Assembly (NCBI RefSeq): GCF_016808095.1
Contig: NC_068976.1
Location: forward strand, 35,795,871-35,859,870
DNA length: 64,000 bases
From: Vigna angularis
Taxonomy: Eukaryota > Streptophyta > Magnoliopsida > Fabales > Fabaceae
Direction of reading: 5' to 3'
The notes beneath the pieces are model-generated. The model worked only from the letters and a program-made list of their open reading frames with translations, was not told the origin of the DNA and did not search any database. A program made the translations under genes and the position numbers. Below are positions 34,995-46,555 of the stretch, in pieces. Positions within the stretch are counted from its first letter, which is position 1. The number at the start of each line of letters is the position of its first letter.

Positions 34995-35528
34995 GTTTTT
35001 CTAATATAGAAGCTTTAAGGCATGTGTGTTGAATTGGCCAAATCTCTTATGCCAAAGCCATGAGTCATCAACTTCTACCTTCATGGTAATATTAGTTCCA
35101 GGTTTAAAGCTTATAGGAAAGCTTCTATATCTCTTCTCCATTTTTACTTGGTCAATTTCTATCACTTTACTGTCATATATTTTGCATGTACCTTTCTAAA
35201 AAAGAAGAGAATATTCATTCTCCATCATTTGGCCAATATTTAAAAGATTCTCTTTAAGACTGGGAACTAGTAAAAATCCCTTGATGAATTTCATACCTTT
35301 CTTTGTCTCCACCATGACAGTTCCTTTGCCTTAAGACTTCACTATTGTGTCATTTCGTAGCCGAACTTTTACATTGACAGACTTATCAATGTCTTTGAAG
35401 ATACTTTGATCTTTTGCCATGTGATTGCTGCATCCACTATCCAAGTACCAACTCCCATATCCACTATGAGATTCTTGATTGGCATAGAATAAGAGTTTCT
35501 CCTGATTATCTTCTTCCGCAAAGTTTGC

Positions 35529-36410
35529 TTAATGCTTATTTTTATTATGACAATATTTCTCTACGTGACCAAATTTCTTGCAATAGTGACATTGAGGTTT
35601 TCCATGATGCCAACAATATTTTTCCAAGTGACTTGTCTTTTTACAGATGCCACATGGAAGATATTTTCCTTGACGAGCCATAGAGAAACTTCTAGAATTT
35701 TCTTTATTTCTAGGCATTTCTCCTCTACTTTTATTTCCTTCGTATTCTTTATTCTGAGACTGCAATTTTAGTTTTGATTGAAAGACATTTTCAACCGAGT
35801 CTTCTTCATGCCTTTTAAATCTTTGTTCATAAGCTTCAACAGATCCCATTAGTTATGTTACTGACAATGTAGCCAAATCATTTGTTTGTTTAATCGTGGT
35901 TGCGATTGCATCATATTTTTGGAAATATAAATTAAAATTTTCTCAACAATTTTTTTGTCAAGAATATTTTTCCCATAGGCTCTCATCTGACTAATTATTT
36001 CTTTTATTCTAGAATAGTAGTCTTTAATGGTCTCATATTCCTTTATTCTTATTAATTCAAACTCTCGTCTTAGAGAATGAAGTTTAACATTGCGTACCTC
36101 ATCACTTTCGAAACTCCTCTTGTAATATGTTCCAAGCTTGCTTTGTATTTGTGGCACCAATTATCCTTGGAAAAATTGTGTCATCAACTACTTGTTAAAG
36201 AGCAAATAAAGCCCTTGAATCCTTTTGCTTATTTTCCTTCAACTCCTTCTTTTGAGCTGCAAAAAGAGTATAGGTGTCTTTTGGAATAATGAATCCCTCT
36301 TCTATGATATCTCATAAATCTTGAGAGCGGAAGAATGTCTTCATTTTAACACTCCAAAAATCATAATTTTCTCCTTTGAAAATAGGTACTGGAATTGATG
36401 ATGTTTGATT
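35529..36410 (-). pseudogene. Copia gag remnant with two zinc knuckles
   Basis: Begins SSIPVPIFKGENYDFWSVKM (about 36400), the usual copia gag start. Two stops follow (FRSQDL*D, FAL*QVV), then SKLGTYYKRSFESDEVRNVK (UBN2-type gag) and, in another frame, CGICKKTSHLEKYC and CHYCKKFGHVEKYC knuckles (35700-35540). The frame shift near 35850 and the stops mark it as dead. Confidence 0.82.
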
Positions 36411-37599
36411 GGTAATTGATACGTTGTCGTTGAAGCTATCAAAATAATACTACTTTTTAAGACAACTTCAGTATTGCCAAGTAGTATTTAAGAAAGTAGA
36501 TAAGATTAAAGTAACTTTGAGTCGTCTCCCAACGAATACGAAATTGTCTTTCAATATTTGAAACTTATGAGTGCAATGCAATGCTCAAGAATAAAAGTGA
36601 TGTTTGGAGAATGTTTAAAGAACAAATAAGAAACTTAAAAACAGTGATGATGAAATAGGCTAATTCCACTGCTTTTCCAAGATAGATTTATCATCTATGA
36701 TCCACAGATCATTGTTCAAGTTTCAAATTAATTAAAGTACATTCTTAATTAATTTAAGGCGATCATGCAGTTAACCAAAGTAGATTCTCAATCAAGTGCA
36801 AGACCTTCCTAGATTATTCACAATGAATTCAACCCAAGTACATTCTCACACTAGTACAATCAAGGAAAACAACATCGGTTATTTTCACTCATAGACAACG
36901 GTTCTAGAATCGAGACATATACAAGCGAGGCAAAAAGTCTATCTCTTTTTACCTCGATTGTGGACCGCGACAATAGGAGTAAGATTTTACCTCAGTTCAA
37001 AAGTAACCGAGGCAATAAGATTTTGTCTTTTTTTTTTTAAAGGACTTTTCGCCTCGGTTGAACCGAGGTAGTATATTGAAAAATTCAATAAAAAAAATTA
37101 GCCAATATTACACGGAATTAATATTGGATGTTTAGCAAAGTGATAAAAGGTGAAAATAAAAATAAAAATATTGGAGTAAGAAGCTATGCACCGACACTTC
37201 AAAATTGGCAACATGTTCATATCAGACCCATATTATATGATTGCATTTATATTAGGCTTGAATGTACTCGAAAAATAATTTATTTTACATTTTCCCTTGC
37301 ATAATAAAGGGATCATTATCATAATTTGAATAAAACTTATTTCATTTTGATTGTGGTTATGTTTTTTAACAGAACTTTCAAGTGACAAAAGACTAGCAGT
37401 AACATCATGATAACAACATACCATTATAAATATAAGCTATATTAAGAAAAGCAAGAAATCATGCAAAATAAATTAATAGAATTAATATATAAGTATATCT
37501 TATTTAATATATAGTCACTGTATCCTAATTTTATAAAAAAAATGTAATGCTTACACATTGTATTTTGTTGTGTCCTATCCAATATACTTCCATAACTGA

Positions 37600-37862
37600 T
37601 TTGCGTAAAGAAGATGAGCGTATATAAGCTTTTAACAAGCTTGTGGATTATCATATCAAAAGGTATCTTCACATCATCACAATGACTCGTCAGCCATGGA
37701 TGACCTGTGCATAAAATCAAGCTATGAGCAAGAATTCATAGGATTATAAAATGCAGAAGTTAATGCTACACAACCTATGGGAAATGGAGCACATACTGAG
37801 AGCCTGAGCTGTAGTTAGCCTTTTCTGATAATCTTTGTTCAACAATCTCTTTACAAATATCT
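37600..37862 (-). pseudogene. Captured CDPK-related kinase (CRK) fragment, two exons
   Basis: CRKs are plant Ser/Thr kinases related to calcium-dependent kinases. The minus strand encodes FVKRLLNKDYQKRLTTAQAL (about 37856-37795), the end of the kinase domain. An intron-like spacer follows, then GHPWLTSHCDDVKIPFDMIIHKLVK (given here as GHPWLTSH then DVKIPFDMIIHKLVK) at about 37705-37630. After a one-base insertion it reads AYIRSSSLRKSVME. Spacing and motif order match CRK proteins across the junction of kinase and regulatory domains. Intron retention shows genomic capture. Confidence 0.8.
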
Positions 37863-38103
37863 GCATTAGGGACCAGAACATGACATCCTCAAATCCTGAA
37901 TAAACTTAAAGAGTGGAAAACAAATCTATGATTCCATGCTCAATGGATAAACTTAAAGGAAAGCATCAACACTCGGAACAAGAAGTTGATAAATTCCTAA
38001 ATAGTAAGCAAAAGATAAAGTAGAAACACCCATCTCGAAAACACAAGAGCATACATTATATATCAAGAAACATCAACAAAAAAATTGCATGAGAGCTACG
38101 TCT

Positions 38104-38216
38104 TACCCCAAACTTCAAGAAGTAAAGCTTCCACCATTGTGAAATGGTCTCCCCATTCTCCATACAAACAGCATCCCCTGGGTCACCACCATGTAAACCC
38201 GAGTGCTGCAATATCA
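38104..38216 (-). pseudogene. Exon-like fragment of unidentified gene
   Basis: The minus strand reads HSGLHGGDPGDAVCME and then TISQWWKLYFLKFG, bounded by an AG acceptor-like TTGCAG and a GTAAGA donor. Good codon character and clean splice borders suggest a captured exon. I do not recognise the protein. A second exon-like piece (minus, YDEWVSSCVLQFCE near 38330-38375) may belong to the same gene. Confidence 0.5.
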
Positions 38217-39169
38217 GAGAAGACAAACCAGTAAGCATTAATTGTGCATAAAAATGTGAAATTAACTACTCAAGAAGGGTGTGGCTAAACATTGTTATAG
38301 AGTAGAACCAGTTTTGACGGGATTCACCTCACAAAACTGCAGAACACACGAGGACACCCACTCATCATATAAGGAGTTGCATACTTAGGTGAGCTCCATT
38401 CTGAAGCAATATTTGGTGTAGTGTGAATATCTGAGCAGCAAATATTTAGACCAAATATTTATGAGCTAGTTACCTCTAGCTGAGATCACGGTAAACAACA
38501 CCCTGGTGAACAACACCCTACAGATGACAGAAAGCTACCACACTACACCAATAATTTGGAAATCAAACCTAACAACCAATAATTTGGAAATCAAACCTAA
38601 CAATCAATAATTTGGAAATCAAATCTAACAACCAACAATGCCCAACATATATATCAACAACACTGAATAATCAGAAGAGATCGGACACATGATGCCATTA
38701 AGCTAACGTATTTGTTTTCAATAGAGGAAAAGGAGTATATGAACTATATATACAATACAAAATTATATCATATGCTTACATGTCAGAAGCAACAATTCCT
38801 TTATAGAATACTTCTATTTTCTACATCCTCTGCCACTTGTCCACCTCTGACACACTAAAAATAATTCCATGGACTACAATATCTTTGTTCTCCAGATGCT
38901 ACTCCACACCACCCTGTTAGACAAAAAAAAGAAAAAAAATCATCCACAATAAAGTAAATAAAAGAAGTGGAAATAAAAGAAGTTGGGCATCCAAACTGGG
39001 CATCTAAGAAGTGGAAAAAAATCATCCAGAATAAAAGAAGCTGGGCATCCAAACTCTTGAGATTAATCTTATCAGCTCTGAGATGCCAACAGGAACCCAA
39101 TCCCAACAATCCATCCCTGTAACCCCTACAGATGCAACCAGCACTGTAGCTTTCTCCCTGCAGCATCAC

Positions 39170-39560
39170 CGGACAGTCACTGCGACGGAGGCGCCACCAC
39201 GACAGCAGATCACGAGACAGAGGGATCACTAAATTGCTCCTTTGTCGCGAGTGCGCCACCGCTGCAAGAGCTCCGCCATCGCGCCCGTCGCCACGGTTGG
39301 GAGAGGAAGCCCCACCACTGCCCGCAAACCTCCATCCACCGCCGCCGCCGCCCTTAAAGCCCTCTTCTGCCCACCCGCCCTCCCGGAGATACGCCGCACA
39401 AAGTCCTTTTCCGCCTCCAAAAACGAACCTTTCTCTACCTCCTTCGAACCCCAACACAAATCCTTCGCTACCAAGAACAGATCTCCAACCTCCTCTGCCG
39501 CGAACTCGCCGCCGTAGTCGTTGGGCTTGGCGATGACAGTAGACAGGCCGCCATCTGTGA
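39170..39560 (+). pseudogene. GC-rich gene-like fragment in second CACTA
   Basis: Both strands are open here. The plus-strand frame reads SPTTARKPPSTAAAALKALF and EIRRTKSFSASKNEPFSTS, with plant coding character and Ala/Pro/Ser richness, like the N-terminus of a host protein. I cannot name it. The minus-strand frame is Gly-rich and looks like the shadow. Confidence 0.4.
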
Positions 39561-41032
39561 CGATGGAGCTTCGTGAAGATGGCCATGGAAGATGAAAAAG
39601 GGGAAATATGCTTCAAAGAGAACCCTAACAGAGGTGGGAAATATGCTTACGATTGAAGGTCGCGAGGAGATTGGATTCGCGAGTAATAGGTGAGATCTCG
39701 AGAAGTAGATGCGGTTGGTTCAGTGAGAAGGAAATCTCGGTGGTGAATGTTGAAGCGGCTTGAGTGAGATGCAGTGGAGAATGTTGGTCTGTAGGAGAGA
39801 AACCTCGAGAAATCGTGAATATGGATTGACCTATATGCCTCAGTTAGAAGGAAAACGGAAACAAAAATGTCCAATGGCATAGCTTCGTAAAAGACCGCAG
39901 CAGTAGACTTTGTCGTAGAGTTTTATGCTTGGTTTCTGTAAATAACCGAGTGTACAGGCTTCGGTTACTACTGAACCGAGGCGGATAAATTCACTTTAAT
40001 TACAAAAATGTTATCGGTATAATATGCTTTAGTTTTATAAAAACTAAGACATATTAAGCGTGTTAAAAGATTATTTTTTTATCAATCAAATTTTATTATG
40101 TTTAATTATGTCTATTTTTAAATCTCCTAATCAAATTAAAAGCTAATTAATCAAAGTAAATTCTCAATTAATTATAGTTGAAATTATTACTACCAATCAA
40201 AGTACATTCTTAATTGATAGCAAAAACTTGTTTAATCATATGAAAGTTCCAAAATTTAATCAAAGTAGATTCTCAATCAAACATAGAAACTCTTGAATTC
40301 ATATGATTAATATGCATGTAGATTCAAACACCTTATGATGCAAAAATCATTACTTTTAATATGATTGAGGGATGAAAGACATAGAAGAAGAATAATTCAA
40401 ATCAATAATCAAAAGAAACAATTTGCATTAATTCAACTTAACTTCAGAATCCATAATGAAATTACAATGGAATAGCCCTAGAAACTTAGCCCTCCATGAA
40501 TGGAGTGAAACACATGATGGAATAAAAGTGAGAGGAGTGGTGGATGAATGCTTCCAAATGGAGGAGTCTAAGAGAATGAATGAAGTATCTTTTCTGCCTC
40601 CCCTAGGTCTCTTCATATAGGCTTAATGAGACTTGGACTTTGAATATTCTGTTGATAACATCTTTTATCTTATATCTTATATATTTTAAATATTCATTAG
40701 ATTAAATCAGATTTAAAGAATATTTGATAGATATTAACTTAATTATCTTTAGAATATCAACTGAATCATATCTGAAATTCCATTCACGTCCCTCCTTAAT
40801 TTTCCAAAATTCCACATAAGTCCCTGTTTGACCATCATTGACCAATTTTCAATTAATGAACTCAACAAATGAGGGACTACCACATGGAAACCCTCTTTCT
40901 CCCAAAAAATTAGGGTTCTACAGATGGGGGAAAGGAACTTTCTCTGTGCCACCACGCCTATTCTCTCTTCGTGTTAAGTTTCGCTCCTTCTCCGCAGGTT
41001 TGAATGCTCAAGGAGGAGAAGATGTAGAAACA

Positions 41033-42300
41033 ATTGAAATGTAGAGAAAATGTGAAGATAATGGACTGTGTATACAAAACAAGTAAAATTGGGGTAATTA
41101 TCACAATTTTTATGCATAATCAAAACAAGATAAGTGCTAATTAAGCATTGAAATTCACTAATATCAAGCCCTTATCAATAAGAAATTATTAAAAATATTT
41201 TAAATAAATACTTGGAAATCACTTATATTATTCCTAATGAATGAAAGTCAAGATGACTAACTTATCCTCGTAATGATTTCTTTCACAAAGAACATGAGAA
41301 ATTTTGAACTCTACATTCACTCATTAGTAGCACCATAATCACAAGTAGAGTGTAATCATTCACCATGACAACAAATGAAATAAACTGATTAATAGTATCA
41401 AATATGTAAAACTTCTGCCCAGAAATCACAATTTATTAAAACACATTAGTGCTTATTAGAAGTTTATGCTTTGAAAGATTTAATATTAATTTTCATTTGT
41501 GATCTACCCTTGTAGGATTTTCTATAGTTTGAATTATCTCCTCATCTGTTTCACTATTAGAATCTCCCTCTTATGAACTATATCAATCAATATAAAAGCT
41601 AATTTAAATTTCTCCATGAGATGAGCTTCCTTAGCTATGAAATAATTAGGAATTGTTTCAAAATTACTATGATGTGAATTAAGTTGTTTTAAGCCCTACA
41701 AATTAATTATATTGAAAGAGACATATTTTAGAGAATGCGTATCAATTAAGGAATCAAAATCCATGGTTCACTTCCATTAAAAACATCTAGATTATTAATA
41801 GAAAATGATCCATTCACAACACAATATTATTAGGTTGATCCATAATAACAAGTTGTAACTGAGTAACAAGGGACACCACAACAGACTTAACCATAATAGG
41901 TTGTATTGGTGACTAGATCACGAATTGTTGCACCACAAAATACTATACCATATGTTTCACCATAAATGGAACCTCAAGTTGCATCAACAACTGTAGCACG
42001 GGCTGAACCTCAAGCTACACTGACGGCTGCACTATAGGCTCTACCACATACTCAATCACAGACTGAACCTGAGGTTGCACTAGTGGTTGTACCATAGGCT
42101 CCACCACAAACTTGACCCAAGGTTGCACTACAATCTTCATCACAAACTACACCACGGGAATATATTGAATCATAGGAACCAAATCTTAAGAAGCAACAAT
42201 GTCACCCTCAAGACAATAATGTTGTTGTATTTTTGCACTAAATATTTATCGCCACCAAAATTAGCTTTGATAATGAGTACATGTCCAATCCAAGCTAACA
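41033..42300. other. AT-rich interval with copia LTR scrap and a degenerate repeat
   Basis: 41033-41068 matches the copia LTR (TTGAAATGT.GAGAAAATGTG). From about 41880 to 42165, units resembling GGTTGCACTAGTGGTTGTACCA recur; on the minus strand these would read Val-Gln-Pro/Val-Glu-Pro repeats with stops. Nothing functional is recognised. Confidence 0.45.
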
Positions 42301-42309
42301 ACATATTAT

Positions 42310-42540
42310 AACTGTCAAAATATGGAATTCTAACCAATCTAGATATGTAAATGTTAAAACACCATCAATCATTCTAAAAATTAATACAGTCACCGTTACC
42401 TAATGCCCAAAAAGTATTTTCAAGAATAATATCATATGTATCCTTAATACCATGTCAAATGATGATTTAATGAACACATTCTTTTGATATTTAGATTTAA
42501 GAAATCGAATATGAATGACTTCAGTCCAAGTCATTTTGTC
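42310..42540 (-). pseudogene. Remnant of an L1-type LINE, 3' end of RT ORF
   Basis: The minus strand reads WTEVIHIRFLKSKYQK (about 42535), then with stops and a frame change IKDTYDIILENTFWALGNG, DCINF, a stop, ND, a stop, and WCFNI. This resembles the xxxGNGxxINFWxDxWC segment ahead of the zf-RVT domain of plant L1 elements. Short and degraded. Confidence 0.5.
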
Positions 42541-42808
42541 ATAAACAAACTCACAAGCTAAATGTTAAAGATAAGCTTTATTTTTTAATTGAATATTAAT
42601 AACCTGAAAATCACCATTCATATTAAAATCACACAAAAATAGACAATTTAACTGTGAGCAGTTCCATTTTCTATGTATAGTTAGCCCCAACAAAATTTTG
42701 AATCCATTATTTCACCTTCACTATAATATTTAATATTTTTCATAAAAGTAAAAGATAATGTGAGATGAATGATTTTTATACATGAATATTTTTCGCTAAT
42801 GAGAAGAT

Positions 42809-42861
<53 letters not shown>

Positions 42862-42869
42862 TAATAATG
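42809..42869 (+). repeat. (TAA)n microsatellite
   Basis: About twenty AAT/TAA triplets with two interruptions, in an AT-rich interval just left of the large MULE. Confidence 0.9.
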
Positions 42870-43075
42870 ATTATAATTATAATTATTTATAACATTCTAT
42901 TAGACATACACATACATGCTTTTTATTATTTTTTTAATCAAATAGTACAAAAACACTTTATTTCACAAGTTATATTCATTCCAGCAATCCTAAAGGTTAT
43001 TATTACTATTACGTAAGGTAATATTTTATAAATATTTTAAAATATATTAAAAATATTAAATAATATTTATTTTTA

Positions 43076-43232
43076 GGTTTAAACCCTCCCTTGATCCTCA
43101 AGTTTGTATAGAAATCTCAGTTCGGTCCTCGTTTTTTCATCTGTCTCAATTGGATCATATTTTTTGTAAAAATGAGCACATTGTACCATAACCGTTAAGT
43201 GGTGTGAGACGGCGTTAAATTGATATGAGCTG
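43076..43232 (+). repeat. Left terminal inverted repeat of large MULE
   Basis: Inverse of 55262-55418 with a handful of mismatches. Includes the block GTGAGACGGCGTTAAATT. In Mutator elements the TIRs carry both the transposase-binding sites and the promoters of the two genes. Confidence 0.9.
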
Positions 43233-43860
43233 GAGCATAGAGAATGGGGTGATGTGTGTTGATGACTTACGTGGACTGTTTTGATTAAACAAATAGTGCT
43301 GATGTGGCATAAGTACCCTTTATTCAGTTTAGGTATATCAGAATTAGGGATTTGAAATGAGAATTGGGGATTTAATTTCGTTGTTGCGAGACGAAGCGGA
43401 GGACGAACAACAACTCCAATCTTGAAGAAGACGAAGAGAATCCAACCGATAGTTGACGCGACTAAGGTAAGATATTTTGTTTCGTCTTTGGTTTTCTGTT
43501 TGAACGCATAACTGTGATTTTGGTTTTACGAACATGTGCGTCTTCGACAATTGGGTTTTTGTCTTGGTCTGTAACAATTTTTATAATGATTTGTGGTCCC
43601 CATTTTGCATGTTGAATTGTTACATTGTAGTTTAGACATTGTGGTCCCGAATTTTGTTTTTTTGAATTGTTTATCAGCTGTAGTGGTCCCCTGTCTGTGA
43701 GTGTTTCGTTAGTGGGGATGTTACTTTGTTCCCTGTCCCCCTGTCTGTGTCGGTGTGAGTGTTTAGTTAGTGAGTGAGTGTTTTCGTAGTGGTAGCACTG
43801 TAATATTCGAAACATTTGTTAACCCCCATAATGTACATGTTATAAAAGCAACTTGTTCAT
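43233..43860 (+). other. Leader between left TIR and transposase start
   Basis: Contains a purine-rich stretch and a donor-like AAG|GTAAGA near 43465, so a 5'-UTR intron is possible. A GT-rich region (about 43690-43790) follows. No recognisable coding sequence. Confidence 0.45.
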
Positions 43861-44137
43861 ATGGATAAGGAACGTATTAAGGTGGTGGTCCACCATTGTG
43901 GAAATTTTGTCAGTGATGATAATGGGAAGTTAAAATTTGAAGGAGAGAGAGTAGAATGGTCTTGTGATCCAGACTTGTGGAGCTATTTTGGCATAGTAGC
44001 CTCAATCAAAGAATTAGGTCATATGGACATCAAAGAATTATGGTGCGGTTTAGGAGGTTAGTCTGTGGACCCAGATAGGTTAGAATTATTAACTGATGAT
44101 AGGGGTGCAATGCACATGTTGAACATTGCTAGATTAA

Positions 44138-44438
44138 TGCCCTGTTCTTTTGAGTGGATTTGAGAGGATGGATTTGAGGGGATTTGAGAGGATTTGAAGA
44201 TAATTTTTTTTGTCGTTTATTTGAGTGAATTTGGAGGTAAATGAGAGTGAATTTGGAAATAAAATTTGTGAGAATTAGTATAGAATTGTATTGACATGAC
44301 AAATTAAAAAAAATTATTTCCAAATTCACTTTTATTTACCTTCAAATTCACTCAAATAAACGACAAAAAAAATTATCTTCAAATCCTCTCAAATCCCCTC
44401 AAATCCATCCTCTCAAATCCACTCAAAAGAACAGGGCC
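44138..44438. mobile_element. Tourist-like MITE (301 bp) inside transposase coding sequence
   Basis: Long inverted repeats (GCCCTGTTCTTTTGAGTGG ... inverse at the right end) extend about 95 bp inward, flanked by the 3-bp duplication TAA (44135-44137, 44439-44441), as in PIF/Harbinger MITEs. Mentally removing it restores the junction ARLNDEVHLYVVHN of the transposase frame, so insertion followed loss of nothing else. Confidence 0.9.
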
Positions 44439-44589
44439 TAAATGATGAAGTTCATCTGTATGTGGTTCATAATATGATGGAACCAGAAATAATGGAAATG
44501 ATTGATTGGGTTGGTGGTCAAGTTGATGATGAAAGTGATGTTGCAACACAAGTGGAGGAGGTTGAGGTTGTTGGTGATGGTCAACTTGG

Positions 44590-44965
44590 AACAGAAATGG
44601 TGGAGGGTGAGGGGGATGCCCATGAGGGTGAGGGTGATGGTGAGGTCCATACTGAAGTTCGAACAGAAATGGTGGAGGGTGAGGGTGATGCCCATGAGGG
44701 TGAAGGTGATGGGTATGAGGGTGATGGTGAGGATCATACTACAGTAGGAACAAAAATGGTGGAGGGTGAGGGTGATGCCCATGAGGGTGAAGGTGATGGG
44801 TATGAGGGTGATGGTGAGGATCATACTACAGTAGGAACAAAAATGGTTGAGGGTCAGGGTGATGCCCATGAGGGTGAAGGTGATGGGTATGAGGGTGATG
44901 GTGAGGATCATAGTGATGTTGGTACAAAAATGGTTGAGGGTGAGGGTGATGCCCATGAGGGTGAT
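44590..44965 (+). repeat. Coding minisatellite, 87-bp units, in MULE transposase
   Basis: Four to five repeats of a 29-residue unit with core MVEGEGDAHEGEGDGYEGDG, first unit shorter. Highly acidic and Gly-rich, placed between N-terminal and DNA-binding domains. Near-identical units suggest recent expansion. Confidence 0.9.
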
Positions 44966-46555
44966 GGTCAGGATGTTGATGTCCATGAGGTTGAGGATGG
45001 TGAGGTCCATCATGTAGAGGAAGCTGAGGTACATGATGTAGATGACTTTGAGCTAGAGGATTTAGGAGAGGATGATGATGTAGAGGACAGTGAGGGTGAT
45101 GATGTACATGAGGCAGAGACTGAGGACGAAGATGTAGATGTGAGTGAAGGAAGTCTAATTGATGTCAGCGTGCATTGTGACATTGGGACTTCTAAAGGAA
45201 ATGTGGGAGAACAAGCTTCCAGTGCATTACTTGAGTCTGAACGATCAACAAATAATGAATTTATTCATGATGTCTGTGGGTTGTCTGACAATGAGTGGCT
45301 ATCAGAGGAGTTGATTAGTGGATCAGATAGTGAGGACAATGATGGGTCCACTAAGATAAGGTTTCCCACTTTTATTATGCCTAAAACATTGGTGGGTTAT
45401 AAATGGGAAGTAGGAACCTATTTTGCTGAGAAAAATGAATTCACAGATGCCATAAGGACTTATGCACTAAGTAATGGGAGAAGTTTAAAATTTATTAAGA
45501 ATGACAAGAAAAGGATTTCTGTGAAGTGCTTGGGTGGAAGAGGAAATTGTAAATGGTATGCGTATTGTTCCTTTAAGACTGATGTCAATGCATGGCAACT
45601 GAGAAAAGTGTTTGATGTTCACAACTGTAGTAGAGATTTCAATGTAAAGTTGATGACTTCAAAGTGGTTGAGTGAAAGGATGGAGAAAACTGTGAGAGAA
45701 AATCCTACAATGAAGGTCATGGACATTAGGGACAAAGTTACTAGGAAATGGAATGTAGGAATTTCAAGAAATATGGCTTTTAGGGCAAGAGCAATGGCAA
45801 AAGATAAGGTTGAAGGATCATTCAAAGATCAATATAGAAGACTTCACGATTATGGTCATGAGCTGCTGAAAACAAATCCAGGTACAACAGTACAAATTAA
45901 TGTTGATAACAGTAATGGTGAGGTCATATTCCAAAGATTTTATGCATGCTTGAAGGCATGCAAGGATAGCTTCATTTGTTGTAGACCTATTATTGGCTTG
46001 GATGGATGCTTTCTCAAAAGCAAGTATGGAGGGGAGTTACTAACAGTAGTGGGAAGAGATGGAAACGACCAAATGTTGCCCATAGCATATGCTATTGTTG
46101 AGGTAGAAAACAAAGACTCCTGGACTTGGTTCTTGGAGCACCTTATTGAGGACCTTGGTGGGGCAGCTGTATGTGCAGGATGCACATTTATTTCAGACCA
46201 ACAAAAGGTCAGTCAATGTTCAATATCTTGTACATATAACTGAATATCTTCATTAAACAAATGTTAATTAAAATATCTTGAATATGTCAAGGTCTTTTTC
46301 CAGCTATCCAAGATCTTCTACCTGGTGTAGAACAAAGATTTTGTGTTATGCATTTATATTCAAACTTCAGAAAAAATTTCCTGGAAAAAACCTTAAACGT
46401 CTCATGTGGCGGGCAGCAACAGCCACACACCCACAACAATGGGAGGCTGAAATGAGGAATATTAAAGACATCAATTTAGACGCATTTAAATATCTGCTTG
46501 CCATCCCACCTAGGTATGTATTACGTCTTCCAGTGCATTAAGTCTTATAATTATT

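Larger units (their letters stand above)
32140..36416 (-). mobile_element. Decayed Ty1/copia element (3' LTR, partial pol, gag)
   Basis: In minus-strand order: gag (36416-35529) with two CCHC knuckles, integrase pieces (34994-34125), a very short remnant of the 3' end of pol, a polypurine tract GGAGGGG (33920-33914) and the 3' LTR (33913-32140). RT and most of RNase H are missing. The 5' region is replaced by another insertion at 36417. A piece matching its LTR reappears at 41033-41068, so the element once continued there. Confidence 0.78.
36849..40070. mobile_element. Second non-autonomous CACTA with gene fragments, degraded
   Basis: The left end CACTAGTACAATCAAGG, then TTATTTTCACTCATAGACAACGG, parallels the right end of the first CACTA (minus strand CACTAGTGCAGTAAGG ... 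TTATTTTCACTCATAGACAGCGG). The right end is approximate. Around 39950-40065 there are inverted CTTCGGTT/AACCGAGGC motifs and a degenerate equivalent of the first CACTA's left end, but no CACTAGTG. It contains fragments of a CDPK-related kinase gene and other exon-like pieces. It appears older than the first CACTA. Confidence 0.72.
36417..41032 (-). mobile_element. LTR-derived insertion of Athila/Tat style, hosting a CACTA
   Basis: Begins TGATACGTTGTCG, like the solo LTR at 49711 (TGATACGACTGTCG), and ends GTAGAAACA. A minus-strand TATA-like CCTATATGAAG lies near 40612. Host flanks are copia sequence on both sides but no matching target duplication is found, so insertion was accompanied by deletion or the ends were lost. 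Repeated phrases (AATCAAAGTACATTCT, AAGTAGATTCTCAATCAA) appear on both sides of the inner CACTA. Assignment is tentative. Confidence 0.5.

Noticed and set aside
38855..39616. 253-codon minus-strand Gly/Arg-rich frame
   Set aside because: GC-rich region open in several frames; the plus strand has the better coding character, so this is likely the shadow.
44438..45034. Long minus-strand open frame rich in Leu/Thr/Ile
   Set aside because: Antisense shadow of the acidic minisatellite in the MULE transposase; no domain.
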